64,000 bases of DNA from Rhodoblastus sp963736175 (GCA_963736175.1 CAVTNU010000002.1:310001-374000); one strand, 5' to 3'; positions 53,109-63,274 are shown, numbered from the stretch's first letter. A program made the numbers and translations. The notes: generated from the sequence alone by a model not told the origin.

Positions 53109-54494
53109 CTATCTGGTCTCGCCGCGCGGCGAGGCCGTTTCGTTCGCGGGCAATTTGACGATGAAAACCGCTCCGCCCTCGGGCCGATTGGCGGCGAGGA
53201 TCGATCCGCCGTGTTCGCGGGCGATGGAGTAGCTGATCCACAGTCCCAGTCCGGTGCCCTCGCCAACGGTTTTTGTGGTGAAGAAAGGTTCGAAAACCTT
53301 ATCGAGCACCTGCTCGTCCATGCCTGGACCATTGTCGGCGACGCTGATTTCGATCTCGCCGGCTTTGACGCCGGCTTTGATGTCGACATGGGCGTCTTTG
53401 CGACCTCTCACGGCGTCCAGCGCATTGTCGATCAGGTTGACGATGATCTGATGGATCTGTCCCTCGTTGCCGGAAACGATCAGGTCAGGCGAAACGTCGA
53501 GGTCGATACGGGTCAAGGATTTTTTGCTGCGCGACGCCCAATGGGCGGCCGTCGTGATGATGCGCTCAAGATTGACTTCCTGTGTCTCGCTGATGCGATT
53601 GAACGACAGGCGGCGCAGGTTCTTGACAATTTCGCTGATGCGTTTCGCCCCCTCCAGCGTGCCTTCGATCAACGGCGTCAGATCGCGCAAAATGGCGTCG
53701 ACGCGATAGGCTTCGCGCAGTTCCGCGCTGTCGCGCCGTTCCGGCTCTTTGTCGACGGCGTCGAAATAATCGGACAGATTGCGCCGATAGCGGTCGAGAA
53801 CGTGAATATTGCCGTAAACGAAGCTGATCGGGTTGTTCAGTTCATGGGCGACGCCCGCGACCAGACGTCCGAGGCTGGCCATCTTTTCTTGTTCGATCAG
53901 TTTGCGTTGCGCCTGCTGCAATTCCAGATGAGCGCCGCGCAACGCCTGATAGGCGCGACGCAGTTCGCCGATCGGCCGTCCCGTCAGAACGGCGCCGACG
54001 CAGCGCCTGGCGTGATCGAAACGCGTTGAGCAGTTGACCGCCATGACGTCCGAAGCGCCGCGCGCTGTCAGAAAGCGCAATTCGCATTCGGAAACGCTCC
54101 CCTGCGCGCCGGAGACGACATTGCGCATGGCGTGTTCGCGGTCGGCCTCGACGATATGGGCCGCCAGCGGCGTGCCGATCAACTCGCTTTCAGGACGTCC
54201 GAGTAGATTGACGAAAGCGGGGTTGGTCTGCAGCATCACGCCGTCGCCGTCGCATACGACCAATATGTCCGAGACCGACGCGATGACGCTGGAAATAAAG
54301 CTTTGCGCCTCCTCCAGTTCGGCGTTCTTCGATTCAAGATCGGATTCGTAGCGGATCAGGTCCGAATAGACCTCGTCGACGCGCTGGATAACTTCCCGCC
54401 ACATCGATTCCTGATCGTTCGTCAGCGCCGCTTCGCCGCTTTCCTTCGCCAGCGCGAGCAAGTTTTCCGGGCGTGGGCGTCGGTCATGACTCAT
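53109..54494 (-). CDS. hoxJ: Sensor histidine kinase of the hydrogenase system (HoxJ/HupT-like)
   Basis: About 461 residues, no membrane helix. A PAS domain (FISSVIASVSDILVVCDGDG) is followed by the H-box GVAHELNNPISF, an N-box (NLIDNALDAV) and G-boxes (DNGPGMD, GTGLGLW). In Ralstonia and Rhodobacter this kinase inactivates the response regulator unless a regulatory hydrogenase senses H2. The ATG at 54494 overlaps the hoxA stop by 11 bp; a longer frame is discounted. Last gene of the hydrogenase accessory operon. Confidence 0.88.
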   Translation of the reverse strand: MSHDRRPRPENLLALAKESGEAALTNDQESMWREVIQRVDEVYSDLIRYESDLESKNAELEEAQSFISSVIASVSDILVVCDGDGVMLQTNPAFVNLLGRPESELIGTPLAAHIVEADREHAMRNVVSGAQGSVSECELRFLTARGASDVMAVNCSTRFDHARRCVGAVLTGRPIGELRRAYQALRGAHLELQQAQRKLIEQEKMASLGRLVAGVAHELNNPISFVYGNIHVLDRYRRNLSDYFDAVDKEPERRDSAELREAYRVDAILRDLTPLIEGTLEGAKRISEIVKNLRRLSFNRISETQEVNLERIITTAAHWASRSKKSLTRIDLDVSPDLIVSGNEGQIHQIIVNLIDNALDAVRGRKDAHVDIKAGVKAGEIEISVADNGPGMDEQVLDKVFEPFFTTKTVGEGTGLGLWISYSIAREHGGSILAANRPEGGAVFIVKLPANETASPRGETR

Positions 54495-55929
54495 GGCGCA
54501 AATCCTTGCGCAGATTGTAGCGTTCGATCTTGGCGCGCAGGCCGACGCGCGACAGACCAAGCTGATCGGCGGCGCGGCTGATGTTGCCGTCGCATGCCGC
54601 TAGCGCTTCGGCGACCAGCTGGCGCTCCAGCGCCTCGACGCGGTCCTTGAGCGCGTCGCCCGCCGGCGCGGCGCCATTCGCGGCGCAGACGGGCTTGCCG
54701 ATGCGCGGCGAAAGAAGATGACTCGCAAGCGGCTCGTCGCTGTCCGAAAGCGCCGCCATGCGCTGAATTTCGTTGTGCAGTTCGCGCACGTTGCCGGGCC
54801 ATGAGTAAGCGCAGAGCCTCTGCATGGTCGTGGGCGCGAAGGCGGCGATCTTGCGGCGAAAGCCGCGATTGACATCGGTGAGAATGCGCTCGGCTATGGC
54901 GGGAATATCCCGCGGGCGCTCGGCGAGCGAGGGGATGTGAATCGGAAAGGCGGTGAGACGATAATAAAGGTCGCGGCGGAATCGCCCTTCGGCCACCTCG
55001 TCTTCAAGGTTGCGGTTGGTCGCCGAGATGACGCGGACGTCCACCTTGCGCGGGCGCTGCGCGCCAACCGGGCGTATCTCGCCTTCCTGCAGTACGCGCA
55101 GGAGCTTGACCTGAAACGCCGGCGACGTCTCGCCGATCTCGTCAAGGAAGATCGAGCCGCCGTCGGCCAGTTCGAACAGACCGATGCGGTCTTGATAGGC
55201 GCCGGTGAACGCGCCTTTCTTGCAGCCGAACAATTCGCTTTCCAGCAATTCGTCGGGCAAGGCGCCGCAATTTTCGACGACGAAAGGCTTGTCGGCGCGG
55301 GCGGAGCCAAAATGAATGGCGCGCGCCAGCAGCTCCTTGCCGGTGCCCGAAGCGCCGGTAATGAGCACGGAAATGTCGTATTCGGTCGCCCGTTTCGCCA
55401 GACTCAGCGCTTCGGCCATCGGCCCGCCGGGCGTATGGACGATACGGTCGAATTCGAACATGCGCCTTTGCCGTTGTCGCCGATCGGTCAGGACGCGGCT
55501 GAGAATCTCATGCGAAAGCTTGGAGTCGGCGCCGCCGCCGCCGGGCTCCTTTTGCAGCCGGAACAGGTTCGCGGCGTCGCGCACGCATTCCAGCAGCTTT
55601 TCCGGGTGCCACGGTTTGGTGATGTAGCGGTAGATCCCCGCTTCGTTGACGCCGGCGATGATGTCTTCCGACTCCGTGAAGCCGGAAATGATCATGCGCA
55701 CGGGATCGGGCCAGAGATCGCGCACGCGCCGCAGGAATTCGACGCCGCTTTCGCCGGGCATGCGCTGATCGCAAATGATCACCTGAACCAGATCGCCCGC
55801 CAGCACGGCCTCCGCTTCCTGCGCATTTTGCGCGCATAGGACGTCGAATTCCTCGGCGAGCACGCGCTGCAGGGATTCTCGCGATCTAACCTCGTCGTCG
55901 ATAATGAGAACCGTGCCGGAAGGACTCAA
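54484..55929 (-). CDS. hoxA: Hydrogenase response regulator, NtrC family (HoxA/HupR-like)
   Basis: 481 residues. The receiver domain has its acceptor Asp in ICDQRMPGESG. The AAA+ domain has GASGTGKELLARAIHF and GAFTGAYQDRIGL (sigma54 contact), and the Fis-type helix-turn-helix is at the end (ISRAADQLGLSRVGLRAKIE). It activates hydrogenase structural genes from sigma54 promoters; in this family the unphosphorylated form is usually the active one. Its ATG overlaps the hoxX stop. Confidence 0.92.
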   Translation of the reverse strand: MSPSGTVLIIDDEVRSRESLQRVLAEEFDVLCAQNAQEAEAVLAGDLVQVIICDQRMPGESGVEFLRRVRDLWPDPVRMIISGFTESEDIIAGVNEAGIYRYITKPWHPEKLLECVRDAANLFRLQKEPGGGGADSKLSHEILSRVLTDRRQRQRRMFEFDRIVHTPGGPMAEALSLAKRATEYDISVLITGASGTGKELLARAIHFGSARADKPFVVENCGALPDELLESELFGCKKGAFTGAYQDRIGLFELADGGSIFLDEIGETSPAFQVKLLRVLQEGEIRPVGAQRPRKVDVRVISATNRNLEDEVAEGRFRRDLYYRLTAFPIHIPSLAERPRDIPAIAERILTDVNRGFRRKIAAFAPTTMQRLCAYSWPGNVRELHNEIQRMAALSDSDEPLASHLLSPRIGKPVCAANGAAPAGDALKDRVEALERQLVAEALAACDGNISRAADQLGLSRVGLRAKIERYNLRKDLRHES

Positions 55930-57605
55930 GGCTCCACCCCCCTTTGCGGCCTGTTCAGCGACCGATGCATGGCCAAATGCAGCGGCGTGCGCGATTTCGC
56001 GATCTTGCGGATGAAATTATGTCGGGCGACATGATAGCTCGGATCGAAACCCCAGAAATTGCGCCGCATTCTCGCCAGCTCCTCGGCGCGATAGGCGGCC
56101 AGAGGCTTGGCCGCCTCGTCTTGTTTTCGCGCCGCGTTCTTGTGTTCGAGGCGTCGCGCGAAATCGTCCGATGAAACCAGGCGCTGCGCCGCGACGCGCA
56201 AGAACGCGTCGGCCTGCTGCGGGTCTTCCGGCAGCAGCTCGTCGACAAGTTTCAACCGCAGAGCCTCCGCCGCGCCCATTGGCAGCCGGCCTTGCGTTAT
56301 TGCTTTGGCGTTGGCCGCCCCGACGCGGCGGGGCAGCAGATAAGTCCAGTATTCCGAGCCGAAAAGATTGCCCATGTCCTTGTAATGCGGATTGAGGACG
56401 ACGCCAGCGCGCATAAACACGAGATCGGCCGCCAGCGCCAGAAAAACACCGCCGGCGCCGGCGTTGCCGCGCAACGCCGCGATGACGAGGCGGTCGTCGG
56501 TTTCGAGCAGCGCGCGCACGCAATCGTTCATCGCTTCTATGTTGCGCCAGGATTCATCTGCCGCGCTGTCCGCCGCCTCGATCAGCCCGAGATGCAGGCC
56601 GTTCGACCAGTAATCAGCGCCGCCCATTAGCACCAGCGCGCGCGCCTCGCTCTTGCGGGCGTCGAGGATCGCCGCCTCCAGCGCGCGGCAATCGGCGACG
56701 CCCATCGCGCCGTTGTAAAAGGGAAAATGCAGATAGCCGATGTCGCCCGATTCCTCATAGGCGACGCCGGGATAGCCCGTCGCTTCAAGCAAGACTTTCG
56801 CCTCCGCCGCGAATAACAGGGTCGACGGTAGTTTCAGCGATTGCGGCTGTGGCGCGCGCATGTGGCCGATCCACACGGCGCCGCCGCGCGCCGAAACGGC
56901 GATCGCTTTGCCGCAGCGCGCCAGCAGCGCGCCCGGTTCGCCGGCGGAAGAAACGTCCGGCGCGCAATGGGCGTCGAAGCACAAAACCTCGCGTCCGGCG
57001 ATTTCCGCCGGCGCGCCTGGCGAACCGTCGGCCGATCGGATTTTTCTTAGCACCGTCGCGACGTCGTCTTCGGCGAAGTCGATCCGCCGCTCCTGACGCG
57101 AACAAAACGGCCGCATCGGCGCGAGGACCGCCGGCGGCGCGGGTCGCTCGCCGGCGCGCAAGGCGTCGAGCGCCTTGAACACGCAGGCGACGGCGGCGCG
57201 CGTTGTCTCATGACGATAGAGGCTCGATTTCGTCGCGGCGCGCAGCGGAAACGTTTGCGAGGACCAGATCGGCCCGGCGTCCAGTTCGCGCGTCGCCTCG
57301 ATCACGCTCACGCCCCATTCGGCTTGATTGTCCAGCAAGGCCCAGTCGAGCGCCGACGGCCCTCGATCGCCCGGAGGGCCAGGGTGAACGATCAGGCAAA
57401 GCGTTTGCGCAAGCACGTCGTCTGGAATGGCGCGCTTGAGAAACGGCGCAAGAATGAGGTCCGGCGAAAACAAATCGACGGCTTCGCGGAGAACGTCGTC
57501 GGAAATATCATATTCGACGCTGACCACTTCGCCGCGCGCGCGCAATTCGACGAACAGTCTCTGTGTCAGGCTGTTGAACGAATGGCAGAGCAACAAAATC
57601 CGCAT
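55926..57605 (-). CDS. hoxX: Hydrogenase maturation protein HoxX (formyl-THF-dependent CO synthesis)
   Basis: About 559 residues. The N-terminal half is a formyltransferase-like domain binding formyl-tetrahydrofolate (HPGPPGDRGPSALDWALLDN). The C-terminal half is an enoyl-CoA-hydratase-like (crotonase) domain (ALRGNAGAGGVFLALAADLV). It makes the CO ligand of the [NiFe] site under aerobic conditions. The ATG at 57605 is used; an in-frame TTG at 57623 overlapping the hypE stop is an alternative. Its presence suggests an oxygen-tolerant lifestyle. Confidence 0.93.
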   Translation of the reverse strand: MRILLLCHSFNSLTQRLFVELRARGEVVSVEYDISDDVLREAVDLFSPDLILAPFLKRAIPDDVLAQTLCLIVHPGPPGDRGPSALDWALLDNQAEWGVSVIEATRELDAGPIWSSQTFPLRAATKSSLYRHETTRAAVACVFKALDALRAGERPAPPAVLAPMRPFCSRQERRIDFAEDDVATVLRKIRSADGSPGAPAEIAGREVLCFDAHCAPDVSSAGEPGALLARCGKAIAVSARGGAVWIGHMRAPQPQSLKLPSTLLFAAEAKVLLEATGYPGVAYEESGDIGYLHFPFYNGAMGVADCRALEAAILDARKSEARALVLMGGADYWSNGLHLGLIEAADSAADESWRNIEAMNDCVRALLETDDRLVIAALRGNAGAGGVFLALAADLVFMRAGVVLNPHYKDMGNLFGSEYWTYLLPRRVGAANAKAITQGRLPMGAAEALRLKLVDELLPEDPQQADAFLRVAAQRLVSSDDFARRLEHKNAARKQDEAAKPLAAYRAEELARMRRNFWGFDPSYHVARHNFIRKIAKSRTPLHLAMHRSLNRPQRGVEP

Positions 57606-57619
57606 CGTCTCGCGCCCGT

Positions 57620-58672
57620 TCAACAGATACGCGGCAATTGCTCGCCGGACAGCCAGTCGACGATGCGGCCGCCGCCGAAACTCGTCGTCATCTGGACGAA
57701 ATGCTGGTCGTCTTCGACCGCATGGCCGATCAGCGCCGCATCCTGGCCGAGCGGATGGGCGCGCATGATCGCCAGCAGATCTTCGGCCGCCTCGGGCGCG
57801 ACAAAAGCCACAAGCTTGCCCTCGTTGGCGACATAGAGCGGATCGAGGCCGAGCAATTCGCAGGCGGCGGCCACTTGCCGTTTGATCGGCAGCGCGTCTT
57901 CCTCGATGCGGACGCCGACGCCCGATTGATGTGCGATCTCGTTCAGCGTCGCGGCCAATCCGCCGCGCGTCGGGTCGCGCATCAGCCGCAGGTGTTTGCC
58001 GCAGGCTTCGACCATCGCCGCGGTAAGTCCGTTCAGCGCGGCGGAATCGGAAACGATCTGCGTTTCGAACTGCAGGTTGGCGCGGCTGGACATGATGGCG
58101 ACGCCGTGATCGCCGATCGAGCCGGAGACGATGATCGCGTCGCCCGGCCGCGCGCGGTCTCCGGACAGTTCGATCCCCTCAGGCGCCATGCCGATGCCCG
58201 CCGTTGAGATGAACACGCCGTCAGCCTTGCCGCGCTCGACCACCTTGGTGTCGCCGGTGACGATCTTCACCCCCGCTTCTCGCGCCGCCGCGCCCATGCT
58301 TTGCGCGATGCGCTGCAGATCGGCGAGCGGGAACCCTTCTTCAAGAATGAAGCTCGCCGACAGGTGCAGAGGTTTCGCGCCGGCCATGGCGAGATCGTTG
58401 ACCGTGCCGTGAACGGCGAGCGAGCCGATGTCGCCGCCGGGGAAGAACAATGGCGAGACGACGTAACCGTCGGTCGTCATCGCCATCCGTCCGCCAGGAA
58501 CGTTGAAGATCGCCTGATCGTTGCCTTGCGCCAGAAGATCGTTGGCGAACGCGGCGTGAAAGATGTCGGCGATCAGTTGCGCCATGGCGCGACCGCCGGA
58601 GCCGTGCGAAAGATCGACCCGACCGTTCTTGATGTCCAGCTTGCGCGATTTCAATCGAGGAGCAGCGTTCAT
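57620..58672 (-). CDS. hypE: Hydrogenase maturation protein HypE
   Basis: 350 residues. LSHGSGGRAMAQLIADIF is the start of the PurM-like fold and the C-terminus is PRIC, whose cysteine carries the carbamoyl group that is dehydrated to cyanide. A GDTKVVERGKADGVFISTAG segment is typical. It receives carbamoyl from HypF. Its ATG overlaps the hypD stop by 4 bp; a longer frame in the same phase is discounted. Confidence 0.96.
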   Translation of the reverse strand: MNAAPRLKSRKLDIKNGRVDLSHGSGGRAMAQLIADIFHAAFANDLLAQGNDQAIFNVPGGRMAMTTDGYVVSPLFFPGGDIGSLAVHGTVNDLAMAGAKPLHLSASFILEEGFPLADLQRIAQSMGAAAREAGVKIVTGDTKVVERGKADGVFISTAGIGMAPEGIELSGDRARPGDAIIVSGSIGDHGVAIMSSRANLQFETQIVSDSAALNGLTAAMVEACGKHLRLMRDPTRGGLAATLNEIAHQSGVGVRIEEDALPIKRQVAAACELLGLDPLYVANEGKLVAFVAPEAAEDLLAIMRAHPLGQDAALIGHAVEDDQHFVQMTTSFGGGRIVDWLSGEQLPRIC

Positions 58673-59826
58673 GAAGCGGCTTTCTGTGTTTCCGTTCGGC
58701 GCGCCGTGTCGCGGAAGCGGCCATAGGTCCAGTGGGCGGCGCAGGAGCCTTCGGACGAAACCATACAGGAGCCCATCGGCGTTTCCGGCGTGCATAGCGT
58801 TCCGAACAATTTGCAATCGCTCGGTCGTTTCACGCCGCGCAAAATGGCTCCGCATTCGCAGGCCGGATTGTCCTTGGCCGCCACGGTGTCTATGGCGAAG
58901 ACTCTTTCCGCGTCGAACGCGGCGTAAGCCTCGCGCAGTTTGAGCGCGCTGTAAGGAACCTGTCCGAGGCCGCGCCATTCGAAGGTGTCGCGCAATTCGA
59001 AAATCTGACCGACCAGATCCTGCGCCTTCAGGTTGCCGTCGGGCGTGACGGCCCGGATATATTGGTTTTCGACCTCGCAGCGGCCGTCATTGACCTGCCG
59101 CGCGAGCATCAAAATCGCCTGCATCACGTCGAGCGGTTCGAACCCCGCGACGACGACCGGCTTCTGGAATTCTTCAGCGAAAAACTCGTAAGGTTTTGTG
59201 CCGATCACCGTCGAAACATGCGCCGGACCGATAAAGCCGTCGATGCGGATCGTTCCGAGCGTTCGCACGTCGGGACTTTCAAGGATGTTCTGGATCGCGG
59301 CGGGCGTCAGGACATGATTGCAGAAAACGAAAAAGTTTCGCAGTCCGGCCTTTTGCGCGGCCAGAATGGCCATGGCGGTGGGCGGCGTCGTCGTCTCGAA
59401 ACCGATGCCGAAGAACACCACATTGCGCGTCGGTTCGTCCTGCGCGATGCGCACGGCGTCCAGCGTCGAATAGACCATGCGGATGTCGGCGCCGGCCGCC
59501 TTGGCCTTGAGCAGGCTCATGCCGTTTGAGCCGGGCACGCGCATCAGGTCGCCGTAGGTGCACAGCGTGACGTCGGGCCGTTGCGCCAGCTTGATCGCGT
59601 CGTCCATGCGGCCGACCGGCAGCACGCAGACGGGACAGCCGGGGCCGTGGATCATTCGCACGGTGTCCGGCAGCAGGTCTTCAAGGCCGTAACGCGCGAT
59701 GGCGTGTGTGTGGCCGCCGCAAAACTCCATGAAACGATAGGATTGCTCCGGCCGCGTCTCGGCCCTGATCGATGCGGCGATGGCGCGCGCTAGTTTACCG
59801 TCGCGATATTCGTCGACATATTTCAT
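58669..59826 (-). CDS. hypD: Hydrogenase maturation protein HypD
   Basis: 385 residues. MEFCGGHTHAIARYGLEDLL and GPGCPVCVLPVGRMDDAI hold the conserved cysteines, and the C-terminal region has further cysteines (NPACECGAILRGVKRPSDC) for a [4Fe-4S] cluster. With HypC it forms the scaffold on which Fe(CN)2CO is built. The ATG at 59826 overlaps the hypC stop. Confidence 0.97.
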   Translation of the reverse strand: MKYVDEYRDGKLARAIAASIRAETRPEQSYRFMEFCGGHTHAIARYGLEDLLPDTVRMIHGPGCPVCVLPVGRMDDAIKLAQRPDVTLCTYGDLMRVPGSNGMSLLKAKAAGADIRMVYSTLDAVRIAQDEPTRNVVFFGIGFETTTPPTAMAILAAQKAGLRNFFVFCNHVLTPAAIQNILESPDVRTLGTIRIDGFIGPAHVSTVIGTKPYEFFAEEFQKPVVVAGFEPLDVMQAILMLARQVNDGRCEVENQYIRAVTPDGNLKAQDLVGQIFELRDTFEWRGLGQVPYSALKLREAYAAFDAERVFAIDTVAAKDNPACECGAILRGVKRPSDCKLFGTLCTPETPMGSCMVSSEGSCAAHWTYGRFRDTARRTETQKAAS

Positions 59827-60056
59827 GCGCTCGCCCCTTGCTGTTCCGCCGCTTCGGCGAGCAACGCGAGCGTTTTTTCCGCCTCTTCTGGGTCGAGTTT
59901 GTTGAGCGCGTAGCCGACGTGCAGGATGACGTAATCGCCAGGCCGCACGTCCTCGACCAGCGCCAGCGAAATGGTCTTCTGCACGCCGTCGAGCGTAACG
60001 CGCGCCATGTCGTCGTCGAGCAGCTCGGTCACTTGGACCGGAATGGCGAGACACAT
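59823..60056 (-). CDS. hypC: Hydrogenase maturation chaperone HypC
   Basis: 77 residues starting MCLAIPVQVTELL; the N-terminal Cys (after Met removal) and the GDYVILHVGYALNKLDPEEA segment are diagnostic. It carries the Fe(CN)2CO unit from HypD to the hydrogenase large subunit. Confidence 0.96.
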   Translation of the reverse strand: MCLAIPVQVTELLDDDMARVTLDGVQKTISLALVEDVRPGDYVILHVGYALNKLDPEEAEKTLALLAEAAEQQGASA

Positions 60057-60068
60057 TTTTTCTCTCCG

Positions 60069-62303
60069 TTATGTCAGCAAGGCGCGCGCGATGGCCGCTT
60101 GACCCAGGCTCAACCCGCCGTCGTTGGGCGGCGCCGCTCGCGCCAGCAACGGTTGCAAGCCGCCTTGCCGCAGACGCCGCGCAAGCCCTTCGGCCAACAC
60201 GCGATTCATCAGGCAGCCGCCGCCCAGCGCGATATTTTCGCCGACGCCCGCTTGCGCCGCGATCCAGCGCGCGAGGCCTTCGATCAGGGTTCCATGCAGC
60301 AGATCGGCGCCGTCTCGCGCCGAAGGCCGATTTTCGATCAAATGGATCAGCAAAGGCGTGAAATCCAGCACGCCGTCGCGCAGGACGAAGCCGCCGTCTA
60401 GCGCTCGCGGCGCGTCGACCAGCGCCTCCAGCTCCATCGCCGCCTGGCCCTCGAAGTCCTGGCGCAGACGAACGCCAAGCAGCGCCGCCGCGGCGTCGAA
60501 CAGACGACCCATGCTCGTTGTTTGCGGAAAGGCCGCGGCGCCGCGCAACAAAGCGGCGAGCGGCGCGGCCTCTGCGATCACGCCCCAAAAGTTCTGCGCC
60601 TGATCGAGACGGCCGCAGGCTTGCAGCGCGGCCAGCCCCATGCGCCAGGGCTCGCGCGCGGCGCGGTCGCCGCCCGGCAGCGCCAGCGGCGCCAGATGGC
60701 CGAGGCGCTCGAAGCCGCCATTCTGGAGCGCAAGCAATTCGCCGCCCCATGCGCCGCCGTCCTGGCCAAGGCCGTGTCCGTCGAGCGCCGCGCCGAGCAG
60801 ACGCCCGTAAACACGGCGCTCCGCGCCAATGGCGGCGATATGCGCGGCGTGATGCTGGACGCGCAGCACGGGCAAGCCGGTCTCTTCGGCATAGCGCGTC
60901 GAAAGGTAGTCTGGATGCAGATCGCAGGCTACGGCTTCCGGCTTAACGTCGAGCAAAGCGAGCAAATGGCGTGCGGATTCTTCATAGAAGCGGAAGGTTT
61001 CAACGTCGGACAGATCGCCGATATGCTGGCACACGAAAGCTTCGCGGCCGCGCGTCAGGGTCAGCGTCGCCTTCAGATGGCCGCCGCAGGCCAGAACGCT
61101 CGGCCCATCGGCGCCGAGATCGACGGGTTCCGGCACGAAGCCGCGCGCGCGCCGGATGAAGCTCGGCGCGCCGTCGATCACGTTCATCACGCTGTCGTCG
61201 GCGCGCGTCAGGATTTCGCGGTCATGCGTGACGATCAGATCGGCGATGTCCTTGAGTTTGTCGCGCGCCTGCGCGTCGTCGGTGATCAAGGGCTCGCCGC
61301 CCGGATTGGCGCTGGTGGCGACAAGCGCGAATTCGTTCGGCGCGTCGCGCGTCGAAGCGCAGGCCTCGTCAAACAGCAGATGATGCACGGGCGCGTAGGG
61401 CAGCATGACGCCGAGCCGGTTCATGCCGGGCGCTATGGCGTTCGGCAGATTCGCGCGCGCGCGCATCAGCACGATGGGATGGGCGGGACCGCGCGCCAGT
61501 TCGCGTTCGGCGGCGGTCGCCTCGGCGAACAAGGCGATCGAGGCCTCGTTGGCGACCATGACGGCGAATGGTTTGGCTTCGCGGTTCTTGCGGGCGCGCA
61601 AGGCGATGATCGCGTGTTCATTATGCGCGTCGCACATCAGATGATAGCCGCCGACGCCCTTGAGGGCGACGATCTTGCCGTTGCGCAAAGCCGCCACGAT
61701 ATCGCGGATCGGGTGCGAAAGGCGCGGCCCGCAAGCCGGGCAGGCGATCGGTTCGGCGTGGAATCGCCGGTTGTTCGGATCGCGGTAATCGGCGGCGCAG
61801 GCGGCGCACATCGCGAAGGGCGCCATCGACGTCTGGGCGCGGTCGTAAGGCAGCGCGCGGGTCAGCGTGTAGCGCGGACCGCAATGGGTGCAATTGACGA
61901 AGGGATACCGGTGGAAGCGGCTGGCCGGATTGAACAGATCGTCGAGGCAGGCCGGGCAGGTCGCGCTGTCGGGCGGAATGCGGGCGCCGGCCGACCCGGT
62001 CTGCGAAGCGGCGATAACGAATTCCGCATCGCCGCGTGGGGCGATCGCCTCGATCTCGACCGCGTCGAGCCGCGCCAGAGGCGGCAATCCATCCCGCAGC
62101 GCGGCGTCGAAATCGCAGGTGCGAGCGCCTTCAATTTCGACGACGACGCCTTCGCTGTCGTTGTATACGAATCCGGATAAGCAAAGTTGTTTGGCCAGCC
62201 CATAGACGTAAGGCCGAAAGCCGACGCCTTGCACGGCGCCGCGCAGGCGCAGGCGCAGACGCATCGCCTCGATTTGCGCAGGGCTGGCCGCGTGGACGTT
62301 CAT
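60069..62303 (-). CDS. hypF: Carbamoyltransferase HypF
   Basis: 744 residues. Domains in order: acylphosphatase-like (RLRGAVQGVGFRPYVYGLAK), two zinc-finger units (CPACLDDLF, CTHCG, CAACAADY, CPACGP), a YrdC-like domain (VALKGVGGYHLMCDAHNEHA) and a Kae1-like C-terminal domain (VQHHAAHIAAIGAERRVYGR). It makes carbamoyl-AMP from carbamoyl phosphate and transfers it to HypE. Its ATG overlaps the hypB stop. Confidence 0.96.
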   Translation of the reverse strand: MNVHAASPAQIEAMRLRLRLRGAVQGVGFRPYVYGLAKQLCLSGFVYNDSEGVVVEIEGARTCDFDAALRDGLPPLARLDAVEIEAIAPRGDAEFVIAASQTGSAGARIPPDSATCPACLDDLFNPASRFHRYPFVNCTHCGPRYTLTRALPYDRAQTSMAPFAMCAACAADYRDPNNRRFHAEPIACPACGPRLSHPIRDIVAALRNGKIVALKGVGGYHLMCDAHNEHAIIALRARKNREAKPFAVMVANEASIALFAEATAAERELARGPAHPIVLMRARANLPNAIAPGMNRLGVMLPYAPVHHLLFDEACASTRDAPNEFALVATSANPGGEPLITDDAQARDKLKDIADLIVTHDREILTRADDSVMNVIDGAPSFIRRARGFVPEPVDLGADGPSVLACGGHLKATLTLTRGREAFVCQHIGDLSDVETFRFYEESARHLLALLDVKPEAVACDLHPDYLSTRYAEETGLPVLRVQHHAAHIAAIGAERRVYGRLLGAALDGHGLGQDGGAWGGELLALQNGGFERLGHLAPLALPGGDRAAREPWRMGLAALQACGRLDQAQNFWGVIAEAAPLAALLRGAAAFPQTTSMGRLFDAAAALLGVRLRQDFEGQAAMELEALVDAPRALDGGFVLRDGVLDFTPLLIHLIENRPSARDGADLLHGTLIEGLARWIAAQAGVGENIALGGGCLMNRVLAEGLARRLRQGGLQPLLARAAPPNDGGLSLGQAAIARALLT

Positions 62304-63274
62304 GCACGCGACTCGCTGGCCGGCGCGGCGACTTTGGCGCGCGCCGCGCGCGTTTCGATCCAGGCGTAAAAGGCCGCCATGCCTTCGCCGCTGCGGGCCG
62401 AGACGACAAGCGTCTGCAAATTCGGATTGACCCGCAACGCATGGGCGATGCAGGCGCCGACGTCGAAATCGAGATGGGGCAGGAGGTCGGCCTTGTTCAG
62501 CAGCATCAGGTCGGCGGCGGCGAACATGTCCGGATATTTTGCGGGCTTGTCCTCGCCTTCGGTGGTCGAAAGCACGACGACCTTATGCGCCTCGCCAAGA
62601 TCAAACGCGGCGGGGCAAACCAGGTTGCCGACATTCTCGATGAAGAGCAGGCTGTTGTCGTCGAGCTTCAGGCGCTCCAGCGCGTGGCCGACCATGTAGG
62701 CGTCGAGATGGCAGCCCTTGCCAGTGTTGACCTGCAGCGCCGCGGCGCCAGTGGCGCGGATGCGTTCGGCGTCGTTGGAGGTTTGCTGATCGCCCTCGAT
62801 TACGGCGATCGATCGCCGCGCCTTCAGATCCTCAATGGCGCGCACCAGCAGCGAGGTCTTGCCGGAGCCGGGGCTGGAGACGAAGTTCAGCGCCAGCACG
62901 CCTTGCGCCGCGAAGGCGCGGCGATTGACGTCGGCGTAGGAATCGTTCTTGGACAGAATGTCGCGTTCGATCTGAACGATGCGCTCTTGCGTAAGGCCGG
63001 GCGCATGCACGCCGGCCAATCCGCCGCCGAAGTCGAGTTTGTCCGCCGCGTGAGCATGGTCATGATCGTGATGATGATCGTGGCCATGCCCGTCGCCGTG
63101 ATCGTGATCGTGATGGCCGTGATCATGATCATGATCATGACTGTGACCATGCTCGCGGCCATGCTCATGGCTGTGACCGTGCTCGTGGCTGTGGTCATGC
63201 GCGTGACCAGAGGCGTCCTTTTTGAGGTCCTTGCCTTCGAGCGTCGCCGCTCCGCATCCGCAAACCGTGCACAT
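62300..63274 (-). CDS. hypB: Nickel-inserting GTPase HypB with His-rich segment
   Basis: 324 residues. The N-terminal CTVCGCG nickel motif is followed by about 60 residues of His-Asp/His-Gly repeats (roughly residues 20-80), then the GTPase domain: Walker A SSPGSGKTSLLVRAIEDL, EGDQQTSNDAERI, and NKADLLPHLDFDV. It stores and delivers Ni2+ to the hydrogenase. Its ATG overlaps the hypA stop by 1 bp. Confidence 0.97.
   Translation of the reverse strand: MCTVCGCGAATLEGKDLKKDASGHAHDHSHEHGHSHEHGREHGHSHDHDHDHGHHDHDHGDGHGHDHHHDHDHAHAADKLDFGGGLAGVHAPGLTQERIVQIERDILSKNDSYADVNRRAFAAQGVLALNFVSSPGSGKTSLLVRAIEDLKARRSIAVIEGDQQTSNDAERIRATGAAALQVNTGKGCHLDAYMVGHALERLKLDDNSLLFIENVGNLVCPAAFDLGEAHKVVVLSTTEGEDKPAKYPDMFAAADLMLLNKADLLPHLDFDVGACIAHALRVNPNLQTLVVSARSGEGMAAFYAWIETRAARAKVAAPASESRA

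Noticed and set aside
63020..63210. Repetitive CATGATCATGATC-type sequence that could be taken for a satellite or CRISPR-like array
   Set aside because: It encodes the His/Asp/Gly-rich nickel-binding segment of HypB. There are no spacers of constant length.
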